Of a stretch of 64,000 nt of DNA, positions 14,501 to 27,700 are shown piece after piece. This DNA is from Antennarius striatus (Eukaryota > Chordata > Actinopteri > Lophiiformes > Antennariidae). The position numbers and the translations under genes were made by a program. Numbering within the stretch: position 1 is the first letter of the stretch; each line of letters starts with the position of its first letter. The notes under the pieces are model-generated. The model worked only from the letters and a program-made list of their open reading frames with translations, made no database searches and had not been told where the DNA came from. Location of the stretch: contig NC_090792.1 in NCBI RefSeq assembly GCF_040054535.1, positions 9,774,491-9,838,490 of the forward strand, given 5' to 3'.

Positions 14501-17500
14501 ACTTGAAATGACGCTCTTCGAACTGTCAGTGAGTGCGGCGCTCGCCGTCTGACAGCAGGCATGTGTGAGTTTCTGAAGATCCTGTGAAGGTCCAGAGATG
14601 GCGGCCTCATGTTCCTACACTCCGTGTCTCTCTTTCATGGTATGTATTTTAACTTTCGCTCTAAGTCTTCACCCCTTTAAACTCGTCTGTGTTGTCACAC
14701 CAGCACAGGAGGGGATCAGCACAGCTAACACAACACCACAGGAGTATGTGAGTGACATTATTACCCCCGTTTAAAGGTTAGGAATGGTGCGGATCTTGAT
14801 GATAAATGGCAGAGCTTAAAATTCTTTCTTAAATCAGTTCCCTTGACAGGAAAATCCATGCGCTGTAAAAGGTCAAAGCCCTCTCTTTCTCTCATGTAAG
14901 CATGGGAATGCATGAGAAGTAGAGATTTTTGGACTGAAGAGGAGATGTCAAGCCACTATCTGAGAGCATCTCTTTATGCTACACATAACACAAACTCACG
15001 ACAAATACTATAGCAACCACATTTATTTTGTGGTCAATTTATCCAGCATCATGCATGGATGCTAGTGTAGAATGAATAAACTCTTCAGTGAGTTTGTCTC
15101 TAGTGTGTCCATAATCAAGAACAGACTTGTGAGCCCAGCGAGAGATGAGACAGACCTGGACTTGATGCATCCTCTCCTCTCCCTTCATTTTTTTTTTTTT
15201 TTTTAAAATTCTGTAACCTAATTACCACCAGGCCTGAAGGAATGGGACCAGCAGGAGCTGCATGTCAGGGGACAATGCCAACATCAAAGATAGACAGATG
15301 GTCCAGAGGTTTCACCACCTCAAACCAATCTCTTGAAGATATTATTACTTGATTAGATGTTGCTGTGCCCCAGATAGGAAGCCAGAATGGATGAGAAATG
15401 AAGATGTATCATCTAAGAAGGTGGAAAAGATTCTAACTTACATTAAATGCAGTGCCACCTTTGATATCAACAGCTTCCATGAGCCTCAACCTTGGCAGCA
15501 GGGGAGAGAATGTCTGATGTTCCCATAGGGGACATTCTCACTCACATCCTCAAAATAACTTGGCGTTATCCGCTGCCTCTCACCCGTCACTGTCACACCA
15601 CTGTTGTGTTTTAGCAACTTACCTGTGTCTTGCATAACGGTGGACACACTGTGACTCAGAGGGGAAACTCAGTTCCTTCCATGACTGAGAGAAAGGCTGA
15701 TAAATGATAAGAAAACACGCCGGAAAGAAATGTGAAACTGACAGGCAGATTTCAACAGAAGCTCTTTGTTAGCGCTCTCCAGTCTGAGCTGCCGGATCCT
15801 TTATGGTCCCGTGTTAAAACAAGTGTCATTTGCTTTTCTTCCTTGATTACAGGTTAGCAGCTATAAGAACACTGGACCTCATTAGCATCTGAATCTCTCC
15901 AGAGTTCAACAAGGCTCTCAAAATGCTGGTGATATGAAAGGATAAGGTGGCATGTAAACTGCTGGTAAATGATGTCTGGTAATTGTTGCAGAGAAGTGGG
16001 CTGCGGGTAATGAGGCTCTCTGTTCCTACAGATTTTATGGCTTGTTTCTTTTTGATGTGTGATGAAACAGTTACACTAAAAGTAGACAGCAGTTTGGAAA
16101 CATCGAACGGCACAAGATAGTTGAATGTGTGGCTGCTGATGCCATTGTCTCAGAGCTTATTTTAAAAGTAACTTGTATATCCACACAGGGCATTTACCCT
16201 CACAGTGGGCTGTCTATTCAAGGGGCAGCAGACTCCTGTTTTCCTGCACTCAGGCCCTTAGCAACACTAGGACTGCCTAACAACAGACGTACCGGGAGGA
16301 GATGGACGTTTTTCTCCTCCTTGAGTCTCATCAACAGAAAGGTGATGGGTCACTCTAGACGTACTGTAGGTAGGATTATCTCTCCTGAGTCCTTACCTTA
16401 GTTGCATTTTATTTTCACATCTTGTAAGCTTTGGGGTTGTAGCCTCACCTCTTTATTCAGAGGAGCTTATTAATATTTTAAGCATCATAAATATTTGCAC
16501 ATTTTGATATTTTGAACTTAGTTTTTCTTTTTCTTTTTTTGACTCTGCGGTTTTTTTTTAACTGGAGTATATCTCATCTACTACACATTTTCACTTTACC
16601 AACCTTTACATGTAAAGAAACACGGTAGTTGTTTTGCCTTTTAATATTTTTTATACAAATTTAACTTTTTGAGTTTTCCATGGAAATCTGATTTTAAGGT
16701 AAAACCGAATGTCGGTCATCTTCTCCATAGAAAACCGTACTGTATATTCAAAGCAACATAGAACACATTTCTCTTGGTTCACGCACTGACAATGTGTCAT
16801 ACACTGATGCACTTGTTGTACATTCTCTATGATGTTTGGGGAGGGGGATTTATGTTCTCTTCATTGAATCTTTTGTAAAGAGTTAGAACAAACTGATAAC
16901 TAGAACCAAAGCAGTCACAGATTGCAACATCCCGCAACACCCCGAATTCAAAATTTTACCCTGACGTACTTGTATAGGTCAAAGATCAAAGCTAGTGCTC
17001 TGGCCTACTTTCATAAATCAAAGCATTAGCTTTGATCTATGGTCTTACTCACACTGGCCTTCTCCCTCGTCTTTCTATCTTATCCGGTCCTGAGTGTACG
17101 AAAGCTGTAATTTTACCTTGACCTAGTTTTCTCAAGGTCAAGGTCATCATCTCATTTTCATCCCCTTTGCCACCCGAGTAATGTGTTTTTTGTTTCATCT
17201 TTCTATCTGCAACAGTTGCGAAGATATTATGTGGACGTACAAACGGACGGACAGGCGAACACACGAACATTGACAATTACAATACATCAATGCTTTGAAG
17301 CGGGATGCAACAAGATCAACCCTTCCTGTAAAATCTGTGATTATAATTTTGTCTTGCTGGACAATCATGTTCGACAGTCTTTTAATTTCTTAGCTCAACT
17401 TACCTCATAGACACACACACCCATCCCAGCTCCAAAGTCTCTATGTCAGGTACCATAAGGGATCCTAAACTGGCCCAAACAAGTAGTGATCATCCTCATC

Positions 17501-20500
17501 AACACTTACAGCACATGAGCAGTGGCCCTTTGGACACTTCTTGGACACTTCTGGATCTGAGCAGATGTCCCTGGGGGCAATGTGCCGTGTGTAATCAAAG
17601 TTGGGCTAATTACATCCCGCTTCAAAGCGGTGATGTATTGCAATTGTCAGCGTTTGTGTGTTTGTCCGTTCATTCCTCCGTTCGTCCGTTAGTATGTCAA
17701 TCAAATATCTTTGCAACCGTGGCAGACAGAAAGACGATGGAGAAGGCCAATGTGAGTTAGACCGTAGATCAAAGCTAGGGCTTTGATCTATGAAAGTAGG
17801 TCAGAGCACTAGCTTTAATATTTGACCTATGCAAGTAGATCAGGGTAAAATTTTGAATTCAGGGGTGTCACAGATGTTGCAGTCTGTGACTGCCTTGGTT
17901 CTAGTTATACTCTTGCTACAGTCCCGTACCTCTGGGCCTCTTTGACTGGACACGGTCTCTTCTGTGTTTTTGCCACTTGAGCATAAGAGGCTACTAATGT
18001 CTGGTATGTGATTAAATTACACGTGAGTCCACTGGGTACCACCTGACATGAGTAGAGAATGTAAAAATGTAATGTAATCGCAGAGACTATTTCATAAGAA
18101 AAGATTTTAACAGTGTATGTACATCATAGCTATGAGGGATTGTTTGCATGTATGCTAACAGGAGAAACAGGCCTCATTATTTAGAAACCCTGAATCTGTC
18201 AATGGTACAATGTATAGATTGCTCTGCCACAATGGTAACCTTCAGCGGCTTTTCTCAAAGTGATATAACCCAGAAAGCCTAGATTTGAGTAAATTGGATT
18301 TCTGTTTTCCGTGTTCAAACAATTAACTTTAGTGCATTCACAACCCATCACCTCTAATGATTACAGGGATTACATTTTAAAGGTATTGGAAAAAGGGAAA
18401 ATTGCTTTACTGGAGTGTGTAAAGGTTTTTTTTATTTTCCAGTTGCACAACCTGACGGGTAAACAGTTGTTTATTGCAGCAAAGAAAAGTCCTTACCTGC
18501 TGGGCATTCCTGCAGAGATAGCAATTTGGAGAAGAAATGGATCAGTGAATGTGCCTCTTTTAGACCCTTTAGGACCTATCTGATGCATAACTGAGATTGA
18601 ATATTAAACGTAGCAGGTGATTATTTTTGTGCTGATGATAATCACCTGGAGCTTTCGGGCAACTGTTTCCGTGCATGCTGCACACATGACAGAGCATGGT
18701 TGTGTGTCTGTGTGCGATACAGTCTGCAAATGTGATTCGCTCACACTTTTCCAAAGCGGTGTGGATTTCCAGACGTCACACGTGGTCGACTAGTCTGCTG
18801 TGTTGCCCCTTGAGTGTCTCTGCCTGTGTGCCAGATCGAGCAGAGCAGCTCATCATAATTTGGCACATCAAGACAGTTGGTAGCGGCGGAAGGAGGAGGG
18901 AGAGACGAAGGAGATGAGGTGTCTGGGGAGGGGGGAGTTTACTCTCACCTCATCCCCCAGGACATCACACACCAGCTGGAACTCTCTTAATTATGCACAC
19001 AGTATGACACACACAGGTCAAAACAACACTCAGAAAACTATTGTGTGTCAGGTTGTCGACGAAAAGTTTGAAAAGTTACACCAGAGTGCATTATCCAACA
19101 AGTGACAGTCAGGAGTAGGGTGATTGTAGTGAACATCGTGTTGTAGTTTGATGTTAAAATCCAAGAAAGCAACATGTTATTAGTGTTACTGACTCTAACC
19201 TGTTGTTTCTTAAGACAAAAACACATCAATACAAAAACATTTAGTTCAGGATCAGCATTTTGGTCAAGCTCTGAGTGATTATGGGGTTTGCATTCATAGT
19301 CAGTGTGTATTGTTCTGAGGTTTTGACCTTAGATGATGGCATAAAGGTGCTACAGTAGAGAGAAGCATGCTGAAGGGTTTTCCATGGAGCATGTATTCCT
19401 GTATCTGCACTGAGATCAAATGATCAATAATAATTCTCTACAGTTTTTCCATTTAATTTTGAGGAGGCGTGTTTTTTTTTAAAATCAGATTGCGAAGGAA
19501 CTAAAGAGATTCTTGATGTGGTAAAGATTATTTGAATAGATGGAGAGTGTTTTAAATTATTAAAAAAAAGACACATTTTTTACATTTTCTGAACCAGTTT
19601 CTCCTCAGATTGAAAAAAACAGGAACCACCAGCCTTCTTTTTTGATTCATTAGGTTCATTTGGACTTGCTGCCCTTGTTTTTTAATTGAGCATTAAAATC
19701 TAGTCTCCTGTCATTTGCCATCGAATTATGCATAATATAATATGATTATGGTTATTGTTGTTGTTGTTCAGGCTGTCAAAAAAAATCTTGTATCAGGTGT
19801 AAACGTTAAGATTCTTGTATTCCTTCACTTCCATTATATAATGACGATCCCATTGTTGTGTTACTCTATAGATTAATTATACAGACTGTATCGTATCAGA
19901 ACCCTTAAAGCAATGTCTGTCATTGAAAGAGGAAATAGGTGACCTTGTTCGTGTTTGCAATTCATGCAGTCTAGTATTTATCTTAGCTGTGATTGTGTCT
20001 CTGCATCCATGACATAAAACATATGATAGCGATGTTGCCATGGTGTCGCTGCTTTGTTCTGATTTGTTTAAAGAGTGAGTTATATTTCCTATTTTCCTTG
20101 ACCTGGAAACCAGCTGCAGAATTATTTTCTTATCATCAGCAGTTTATTTTATCATCAAAAATAACTTTCTACAGAATCAGATCCTAATCTATTATTAATT
20201 TAGATATAAGGTCTCACTGTTCACAAATATTTAAAATATTTTGATTGAGTCTTAATCTATATTGTGTTAGCTACATCCAACTAGGATCTGGTCAGACATA
20301 ACAGTGAATCATGGGTTGTCCATGCCACAGCATTTTTAATCTTTCAAAAGTACTTGTTTTTATTTTTGATATGGAGAAAGTGCAAAAGTAAACTTGAATC
20401 TGCACCTGTGTCCAGATCCAACTCAAATTTTAAGTCTTTTTTTTCCCACCACTGCATAAAATTATTTATCTTAGACCAATTTTCTAGGTGAACAAAAATT

Positions 20501-23500
20501 CTTTTGAATGCATTTGAAACACAAACAACTGCTTTAAACACAACACATATTGAAAAAAAAAAATCTTTTCAAATCCAATTCTCACTGGCATGTTGTGATT
20601 TTCTCCGGGACAGATATGAATCTTCACATCTATCACCTGTACATTCTTCCTCATGTTCTGAATAGTGTCTTTTAACAATGACAAACCTGAACTGATGGTG
20701 ACTGCTGAATCATTAATAACACCATTAGCAGCAGTCTCATTTCTGAAGACTGGGACCGTTTTAAATAGCTCTTGCCGTATTTTGAAAAAGAGCCGAGTGT
20801 TTAGGAAAGTTGGATTTTTTTTTTTTCACCCTGCTTGGAAGGACTTTATTTCATTTTATTTCATCCTAATTACATCCCACTTCAAAGCAGTGATGTACTG
20901 TTATTATCAGTGTTCATGTGTTTGTCCGTCCGTCCGTCTGTTAGTCAGTCCAACAAATATTTTCACAACCGTTGCAGATAGAAAGATGAAACAAAAAACA
21001 CATTACTCAGGCAGCAAAGGGGATGAAAATGAGATGATGATCTTGACCTTGAGAAAAACTAGGTTTCATGAACAGGATAAGTTGGAAAGATGAGAAGAAG
21101 GGCAGTGTGATTAAGACCATAGATCAGAGTTAGTGCTTTGACCTATGCAAGTAGGTCAGGGTAAAATTTTGAATTCAGGGGTGTCACGGGATGTTGCAGT
21201 CTGTGACTGCCTTGGCTGTAGTTATAAAACTGTTACAAGAAGCATTGACATTTTTTTTAATAACTGAGATGCTGCTTTTGTCACACTGCACCTCCTGCTG
21301 GTCCCCCACATTCCCCCCACACCTTTGCCCTCTTAAATGTGCCACACAGAGTGCTAGTGCCACTTTCTAAGCCAGAAAAGATAAGGGGGTTGAACATCAG
21401 CACAAACACACCTAAACACAAATGCACAGCTGTGTATCGGTCCAAATTTGCACACACAAATGCATCAAATGCAAACATACAGAGGCGAGACACACAAGTG
21501 CTCTCCTGATAATCATTCCTAGAGCTTGGTGGCGAGGGGCAAAGTGCTGTTATCACATGCCAGCAGCAATATTCAGCGCTTAAAAACCCTCCAGACCAAG
21601 CTGCAAACACCATTAGCTCGTACAGCCAGGAGATACCATGCGCACTTTCCGCAGCTGTGCCAAGCACTTCATGACTGCTGTCATCCTATAGGGAGATAAT
21701 GAGTCCTTCTTTAGATACTGCTGTAACCAGTCCAGGGTGCATTATTCTAGGAGAGCACAAAGACTTCAGCCTTCCTGCGCTGTTGTTCCTTTGTGGATTT
21801 GCAGATTCCTTCAGAGTTTGATCTAACTCAGATGATTTATGAGTGTTTCTCTTTTGTTTGGTGCATCTTCAAAGGGAAGACGCCAGCGTTTCAGCACTAA
21901 TCTGTGGTGGCCCTGATTGGCTTGTGGAAAACTATTTCTGTTCAGATGTAGGTGAACAGTAATAGTTCACCTACACGATCACCATTCTGATCATGATGCA
22001 GAGGATAGATACAGTTTACCCCCCTTCACCGAGAGGGATTTATCTACAAGAGTTGAAGCTGTAATTCTCCATAGTGTATGTTCAATAATTCATACAGAGA
22101 CACTTACTCAAGCTTATAGTGAGAGATTGGTAATTGTCTTGCCACTGCAGTGTGCTTTCATCCTCCTCCTCTATGTTTTGCATTATGTGTGCTTTAAAAT
22201 CCATATCTTGGTGTGTTGTTGTGCTCTTAAAGTTTGTGTACATGAATCATCTATGTAATGCTTTTCCATTGAGTATGATTCACTTTGATTACTTTGTAAT
22301 GGTGGTTGAGTAAATGAGCTATACTGTTAACTTGAATTTGAATTTGATCTTGTTGTTTTCCTTTTGTCCTGCAGTACCCTTTTATATATGATAGAGTTGA
22401 TTTTGGGGGTTCTAAAACACTTCTAAGCAAATGTAGAAATATGCTACGGTCGTGTTAATGGGCATCTTGTACAGTTGAGTAGCTCTTGTTGATACCTGGA
22501 CCTTTGTACATCATGTCTGGGACATAAGGGACACATAAGGGACACAGTCCTTGTGTAGGTGTAGGTGTACTCTCCCATTGTTCTACTGTGTATTCCCAGC
22601 ATTGGGGTCAAGAATTTGACACAGGAGTCTTAATGTGTTACAATAATATCAAGTAAATACTTCCCCTTACAGGTAAAAACAGTTGTTTTAAACTAATTTA
22701 ATGACCAAATTTTGGTCTAATGCAGTGTGCTGTAGCTCCGATGATGCATATTTTCAGATGACAGACTATTAACACATTTATTGGGTGAGAAAAGTCAAGC
22801 TAGCTTCTATGTGTGGCTGTGCAGGATTAAGCATACTGATTCTTTAAGCTAAATACCATTGTCTGAATGAGAACATGGTCACAGTGCTAACATGTTGAAA
22901 TTTAGCATTTATATTGTCCTTTAGTATGTATACTAAAAATTGCTCATTAGTGCTGCAAACAACAGTTGAAGCTGATTTCAATAACCCTTATGTTATGGGA
23001 GAAATTAAAATTTTAACCTGGTGGTGGCACCTAATGTTAAAATTTAGATGTACCTAGAAGGAAAGTCTACTGAAGATAACAACAATCCATCCAATAGCTG
23101 CTGAGAAATATGAGTCTGTGTTAAAATGACATTTTCGTTCCTAAAACCTTGTATGACTAAAAAAGGAGAGCAGATAGTATCTCAGGCATACACAGCACAT
23201 ATCTTCATGTCGAGTTGGAACTTCGCTTACAGACGAGCAATGTGAGAATGATCAGTAAAGAAAGGAGGAAAGAAAGATGAGGGAAAGGTTTGTCCAGAGG
23301 TATTCTGGGATGGTGTTGTGTGCCTTACATCCTGCTGAAAATAATGTATGCCGGGATGAGGGGGGAATGTGCTGCAGCTTTGTGTGGATGGGAGAGAACA
23401 GGAAAGGCGTCCTTTAAATTCAGAGCATGTGAAGGCCATGAGTTGAACCCTCAGTGTTCACATAATCAGCTTTGTCATGCTGGAGCATTGTGTATGCTCG

Positions 23501-24703
23501 CTGTGTATGTGCATTGGAGTGTGCGCGCGCGCGTGTGTGTGTGTTGGCGTGTGGGCGTGTGGGTGTGTGTTTGCTCACTTACCACACTTTTATATCCAAT
23601 GGGGCAACCTCAGCAGCCACAGTACAGCATATGGCTGACTGCTGATAATACAAATTCAGGATGTTTTTAATGTGGATTGATTTCTAGTGGGACTCCTTCA
23701 CCAGAGCTGCTGGCATCAATACAGAACCCGACCCGACTGTTAACACACAACAACAACCTGTTCAACGTCCTGACCAAACATTTGATTCATTTGATTTCTT
23801 TTCGATCCTTTGGATTTCTGCATATTTATGTGTGTGTGTTTATGTGTGTGTTTGTGTGTCCATGTCCTTGAGTGACTGGATGACCACTTGAGTACTGTAT
23901 GTGCTCTCCCCCCCCCCCCCCCCGCGTAGTGAGTGGTGAGCTGTGTCATGCTGGGCCTAATTTTAGGCTGCTGACGTGTGATGTGTTTGAGGCCCTCATG
24001 GCGTTGGAAGTGTGATGTTTATCTGTGCCTCTGGGGAGCAGTTGTGACAGCCTTTTTCAGTTGGTCAAAGCATCTGACTGAAGTCTTTCACAGCTAAATA
24101 AATCACGACAACATTCAGAGATGGCACCATGCAAGCGTGTGTTCCAGTGAAAAAGTCATTGTCTTGAAGGCTACAAGACGTTGTTCTGTTTGAGCGGTGG
24201 TGTGGACGTGGCTCTGGAGGCCTTTTCGGTCTCTTTTCCATCAGATGCCTTACATGGCGACGATTGCATTTACATGAATTTATGTTGTCGAGTGATTTGA
24301 GACCAAAAAAGTGCTTCTTTTTTATTTTCCTCACTAACGGGTTGGCCGGTTCAGATGAATATTCAGCATTTTACATTTGGGTGTTCCATTTATCCAGCAA
24401 GGAGGGGGCTTGGGTTTTAGTGTCATAGTATGACTTCAACAGGGTTTCACAAAACTTTCTACAAACAACTACAAAGTACAGAAATGGCACTTTTTACTGT
24501 TGTGTGATATTTGCCTTCTTTGTGATTACCGTTTCCATGGTTACAGGTTAAGCTAATTCTGTTGAGAGTATTTGTCTCAGATGAAGGTCATATCTTTCTT
24601 ATGATTTCATAATGATTTTTTTCTTCTAATTTTAGATCTATTTTTTAAACAACACTGTTAGTAAAATTTTAATATTTCATATATTTATAAATAAATAAAG
24701 TAT

Positions 24704-24770
<67 letters not shown>

Positions 24771-27700
24771 TGTATACATAAATATACACCATTACACCAT
24801 TTGTGGTTTTTGAACGCTCCCAGTGGTAGAATCAGGCAACATGGTAATAAGATAAATAACTCAAAGCGACATATTTTTTTCTGTCTGCAAACATTTTAAA
24901 ATTGATGAAAATTTCACACGCTAACCTTAATTTGAATTTAAAGCTGATCAGTGGAAAAAAGATCAGGTGTGGTGTTCAGCACAAAGATTTTTACCTACTG
25001 TTCTCAACAGAGCAGTCCTCAACTCTATGGAGGACTTTGGGATCTTTAAGGTATTTTTCTGTTTTAATGGACTGTGATTTTACACTTTTGCTTCTCTGTC
25101 ACTGCCTTTGTTGAGTTCATGTATGATTGTGGCTGACAGCTGTAGAACTTTATTAAGTGATCCATTGTATATAAAGTCTTTACAGCTTGTCTTGCTGCTC
25201 CTGAATGGATTCAATATATATGAAAATGTCCCTATATTATATGTTTTTCTCTTCTGATGAATTTGTTGTTATTTGTACACAGTTTGATGTAATTTTTTAA
25301 CCTGTGCCACACTTTATCTCTGGCCTCCTCACAGATTGAAGACATTGTTAGTCGAATACAAGATGAGAAAGCAGGAGGAGTAGCCATCCGGACTGTCAAA
25401 AGCTTCCTTTCCAAGATTCCCAGTGTGGTTTCAGGTGTGTTTGTGTGTTCTTGTGTGTATTGCCATTTGTGTTACATGGCTGCATGTGTTTTTCTTCTTT
25501 GATAAGGAATTGTTTGATGTAGAGATAATTATTTATGTGTATTTTCGTCCCACACGGCAGAAAAAACATAATCAGCAAAGCAAGTATGACCTTTTGGGCT
25601 CATTTAAATAGCTGTTACTGATGATGATGGTGTTCCGTCAGCCTGTGGTTTGGTGTTGCCTACAACACACTGCTGGAAATCTCCTTTTCCTACCTTTTTT
25701 TTCTGTCCGTTCCTTCTGTGTTTGTATTTGTCACTGCTTCATGTATTTGTGGATGAAATGAGTCACCAGCGTTGGATTGCTCAGGCTGACCCAGAGGGGT
25801 GTTTTTCATAATCACCCTTCACATGGTATCGGCGGGCCCATGGGCTCCCAGCAGCATAGATCGGCTACACAATATGCTTTCCAGGAGCAGAGAATACAAA
25901 CGCACCCCAGACCTGTTAACATTTTTATATTTAGATGTTGACTCAGCTTTGACAGCTTTGACCTGCAGCTTTGAACAAAGATGATTCATTAAGACCTCAA
26001 AGCTTGTTTGTGTCTGTGGATTGCAGCTTTTGTCATAAACTACTGCAGATGTGGATCCTCCCTAACAATGTCCTTTTCTTACCACCAGGCACAGACATTG
26101 TGCAGTGGCTGTTGAAAAACCTCTCCATTGAGGATCCAGGTATTTCTACTGAGCAATCTATCTGCACATAAGCACAAAATAACTCAATTGAAGAAGAGCG
26201 AAATCGCTGCCACCTCCTGTCTGTGTGTCTTTTCTAATGTCAACAGCTGAAGCTATTCACCTCGGAAGTCTCATCGCTGCTCATGGCTACGTCTTCCCCA
26301 TCTCTGACCACGTCCTGACTCTCAAAGATGATGGAACGCTTTATCGATTTCAGGTGCGGAATCTCCATGAGAGCATTGTTACATGTGTTCAAAGCCCTGT
26401 GAATATAGAATGGTAAGCTGACGGTAGTTTATCAGAGGGATATGTTTGTAGTGTGATGATAATGAGAACAATCCTTGCTAAGCCTATTACTCATCCCACC
26501 AAGGTCGATACTAACTATCCCTGCTGGATGCTGCAGGAGAGCAGGATGTGGGCCGTGGAACAGGGCCCCTGGGCCACCAGTGCGGCTTGTCAGCGCTGTT
26601 TTTTGGGGGGTTTTTTTTACTGATCCAGCATGAAGTTTTTACAGTTCCTTATGATGGCCACAGCTTACGTTATGACTTAGCAGTGAGCATTAGATCTTAA
26701 TTTGGTCAGCCAATCAGGCTCCCCAATGGGAAGCAGTGAGGCGGTTGCAAGCTGGCTTCACTCCTTTCACTGTCACCAGCCTGTCCCCGTTCACCCCCAT
26801 AATCTACCTCTGGATGCATTTATCTTCACCTCTATTGCTCAAGATTAAAAGCCATTCTTGTGCCTATGTAGGGAGGGCAGCATGTGTCACAATTGCTCAT
26901 TCAGCAGAGGCTAAAAATATTCCCTCTGATGTTGTTGTGATGCAACAAGCCCACGTCATCAGAATATCTATGAAGAGTCCACGGCGCATTTGAAATGTGT
27001 TGGCCACTCTCCATAGCTGTGAGATAAGGATTAGCGACGGCGGGATATATTTTTTACTGGTCTATAAATACATTCTTGTAGAAGACAACAACCATCTCAA
27101 GTCTGCAGATTTGCATCAACAGCAGTGAAGTCCAACAGGCTCAACGTAATCCAGAGTAGATGAGAGCTAAAATGCTAAATGAGAGCATGCTAACCCTTTT
27201 GTTCTGTACACTCAAACAAGCCAGGCTTTAGCATGGAGCATAATCACCGTTATGAGTAATAGTGGAAATGAAATATGTGGTTAAGTACCACCAACTTCTA
27301 ATTCTGCCCCCTCATTAAGAATGCATGATAGATGTGAGTGATCCATTATTAATGGACTTTGGAATGAACTTTGAATGTGTAATATCATTTGCAATGGGCA
27401 ATTAAATATGTATAAGGAGAATATAGTTACTACTGCTGTCCAGATTGTCTTGAACAGGACATGACCATCAGGGATCATCATCAATCACACATGTCAAATG
27501 TAACATGGGTGGTGGGAAAAATGAGATTCCAAACTTTTTTTTTTGGTTCATCTTGTGAAGAATGTAATTGTGCTTATATTTGAGCAAATAAACAAGATCT
27601 GTCTCTTCTTATTTGCCTCTATCTTCCCCATAGTCTCCATATTTCTGGCCCTCAAATTGTTGGGAGCCTGAGAACACAGATTATGGTGAGTCTGTCATAT

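Larger units (their letters stand above)
2525..25334 (+). other. rgs6: rgs6 first coding intron (about 22.8 kb), rich in repeats
   Basis: This intron takes up roughly two thirds of the rgs6 span in the window. I found no coding exon in it; the open frames are short and without family resemblance. It contains an antisense Ty3/Gypsy relic (5832-7797) interrupted by a SINE (7022-7375), a 40-bp imperfect tandem (8165-8256), a decayed SINE plus (AATG)n (12320-12694), three copies of an unnamed dispersed repeat (16897-17311, 17607-17910, 20867-21226), and several microsatellites. Large first introns of this family often hold regulatory elements, but none can be named from sequence alone. Confidence 0.75.

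Noticed and set aside
2525..25334. CRISPR-like or phage-type systems
   Set aside because: The window is vertebrate nuclear DNA. Repeats here are tandem or dispersed elements without unique spacers or associated genes.
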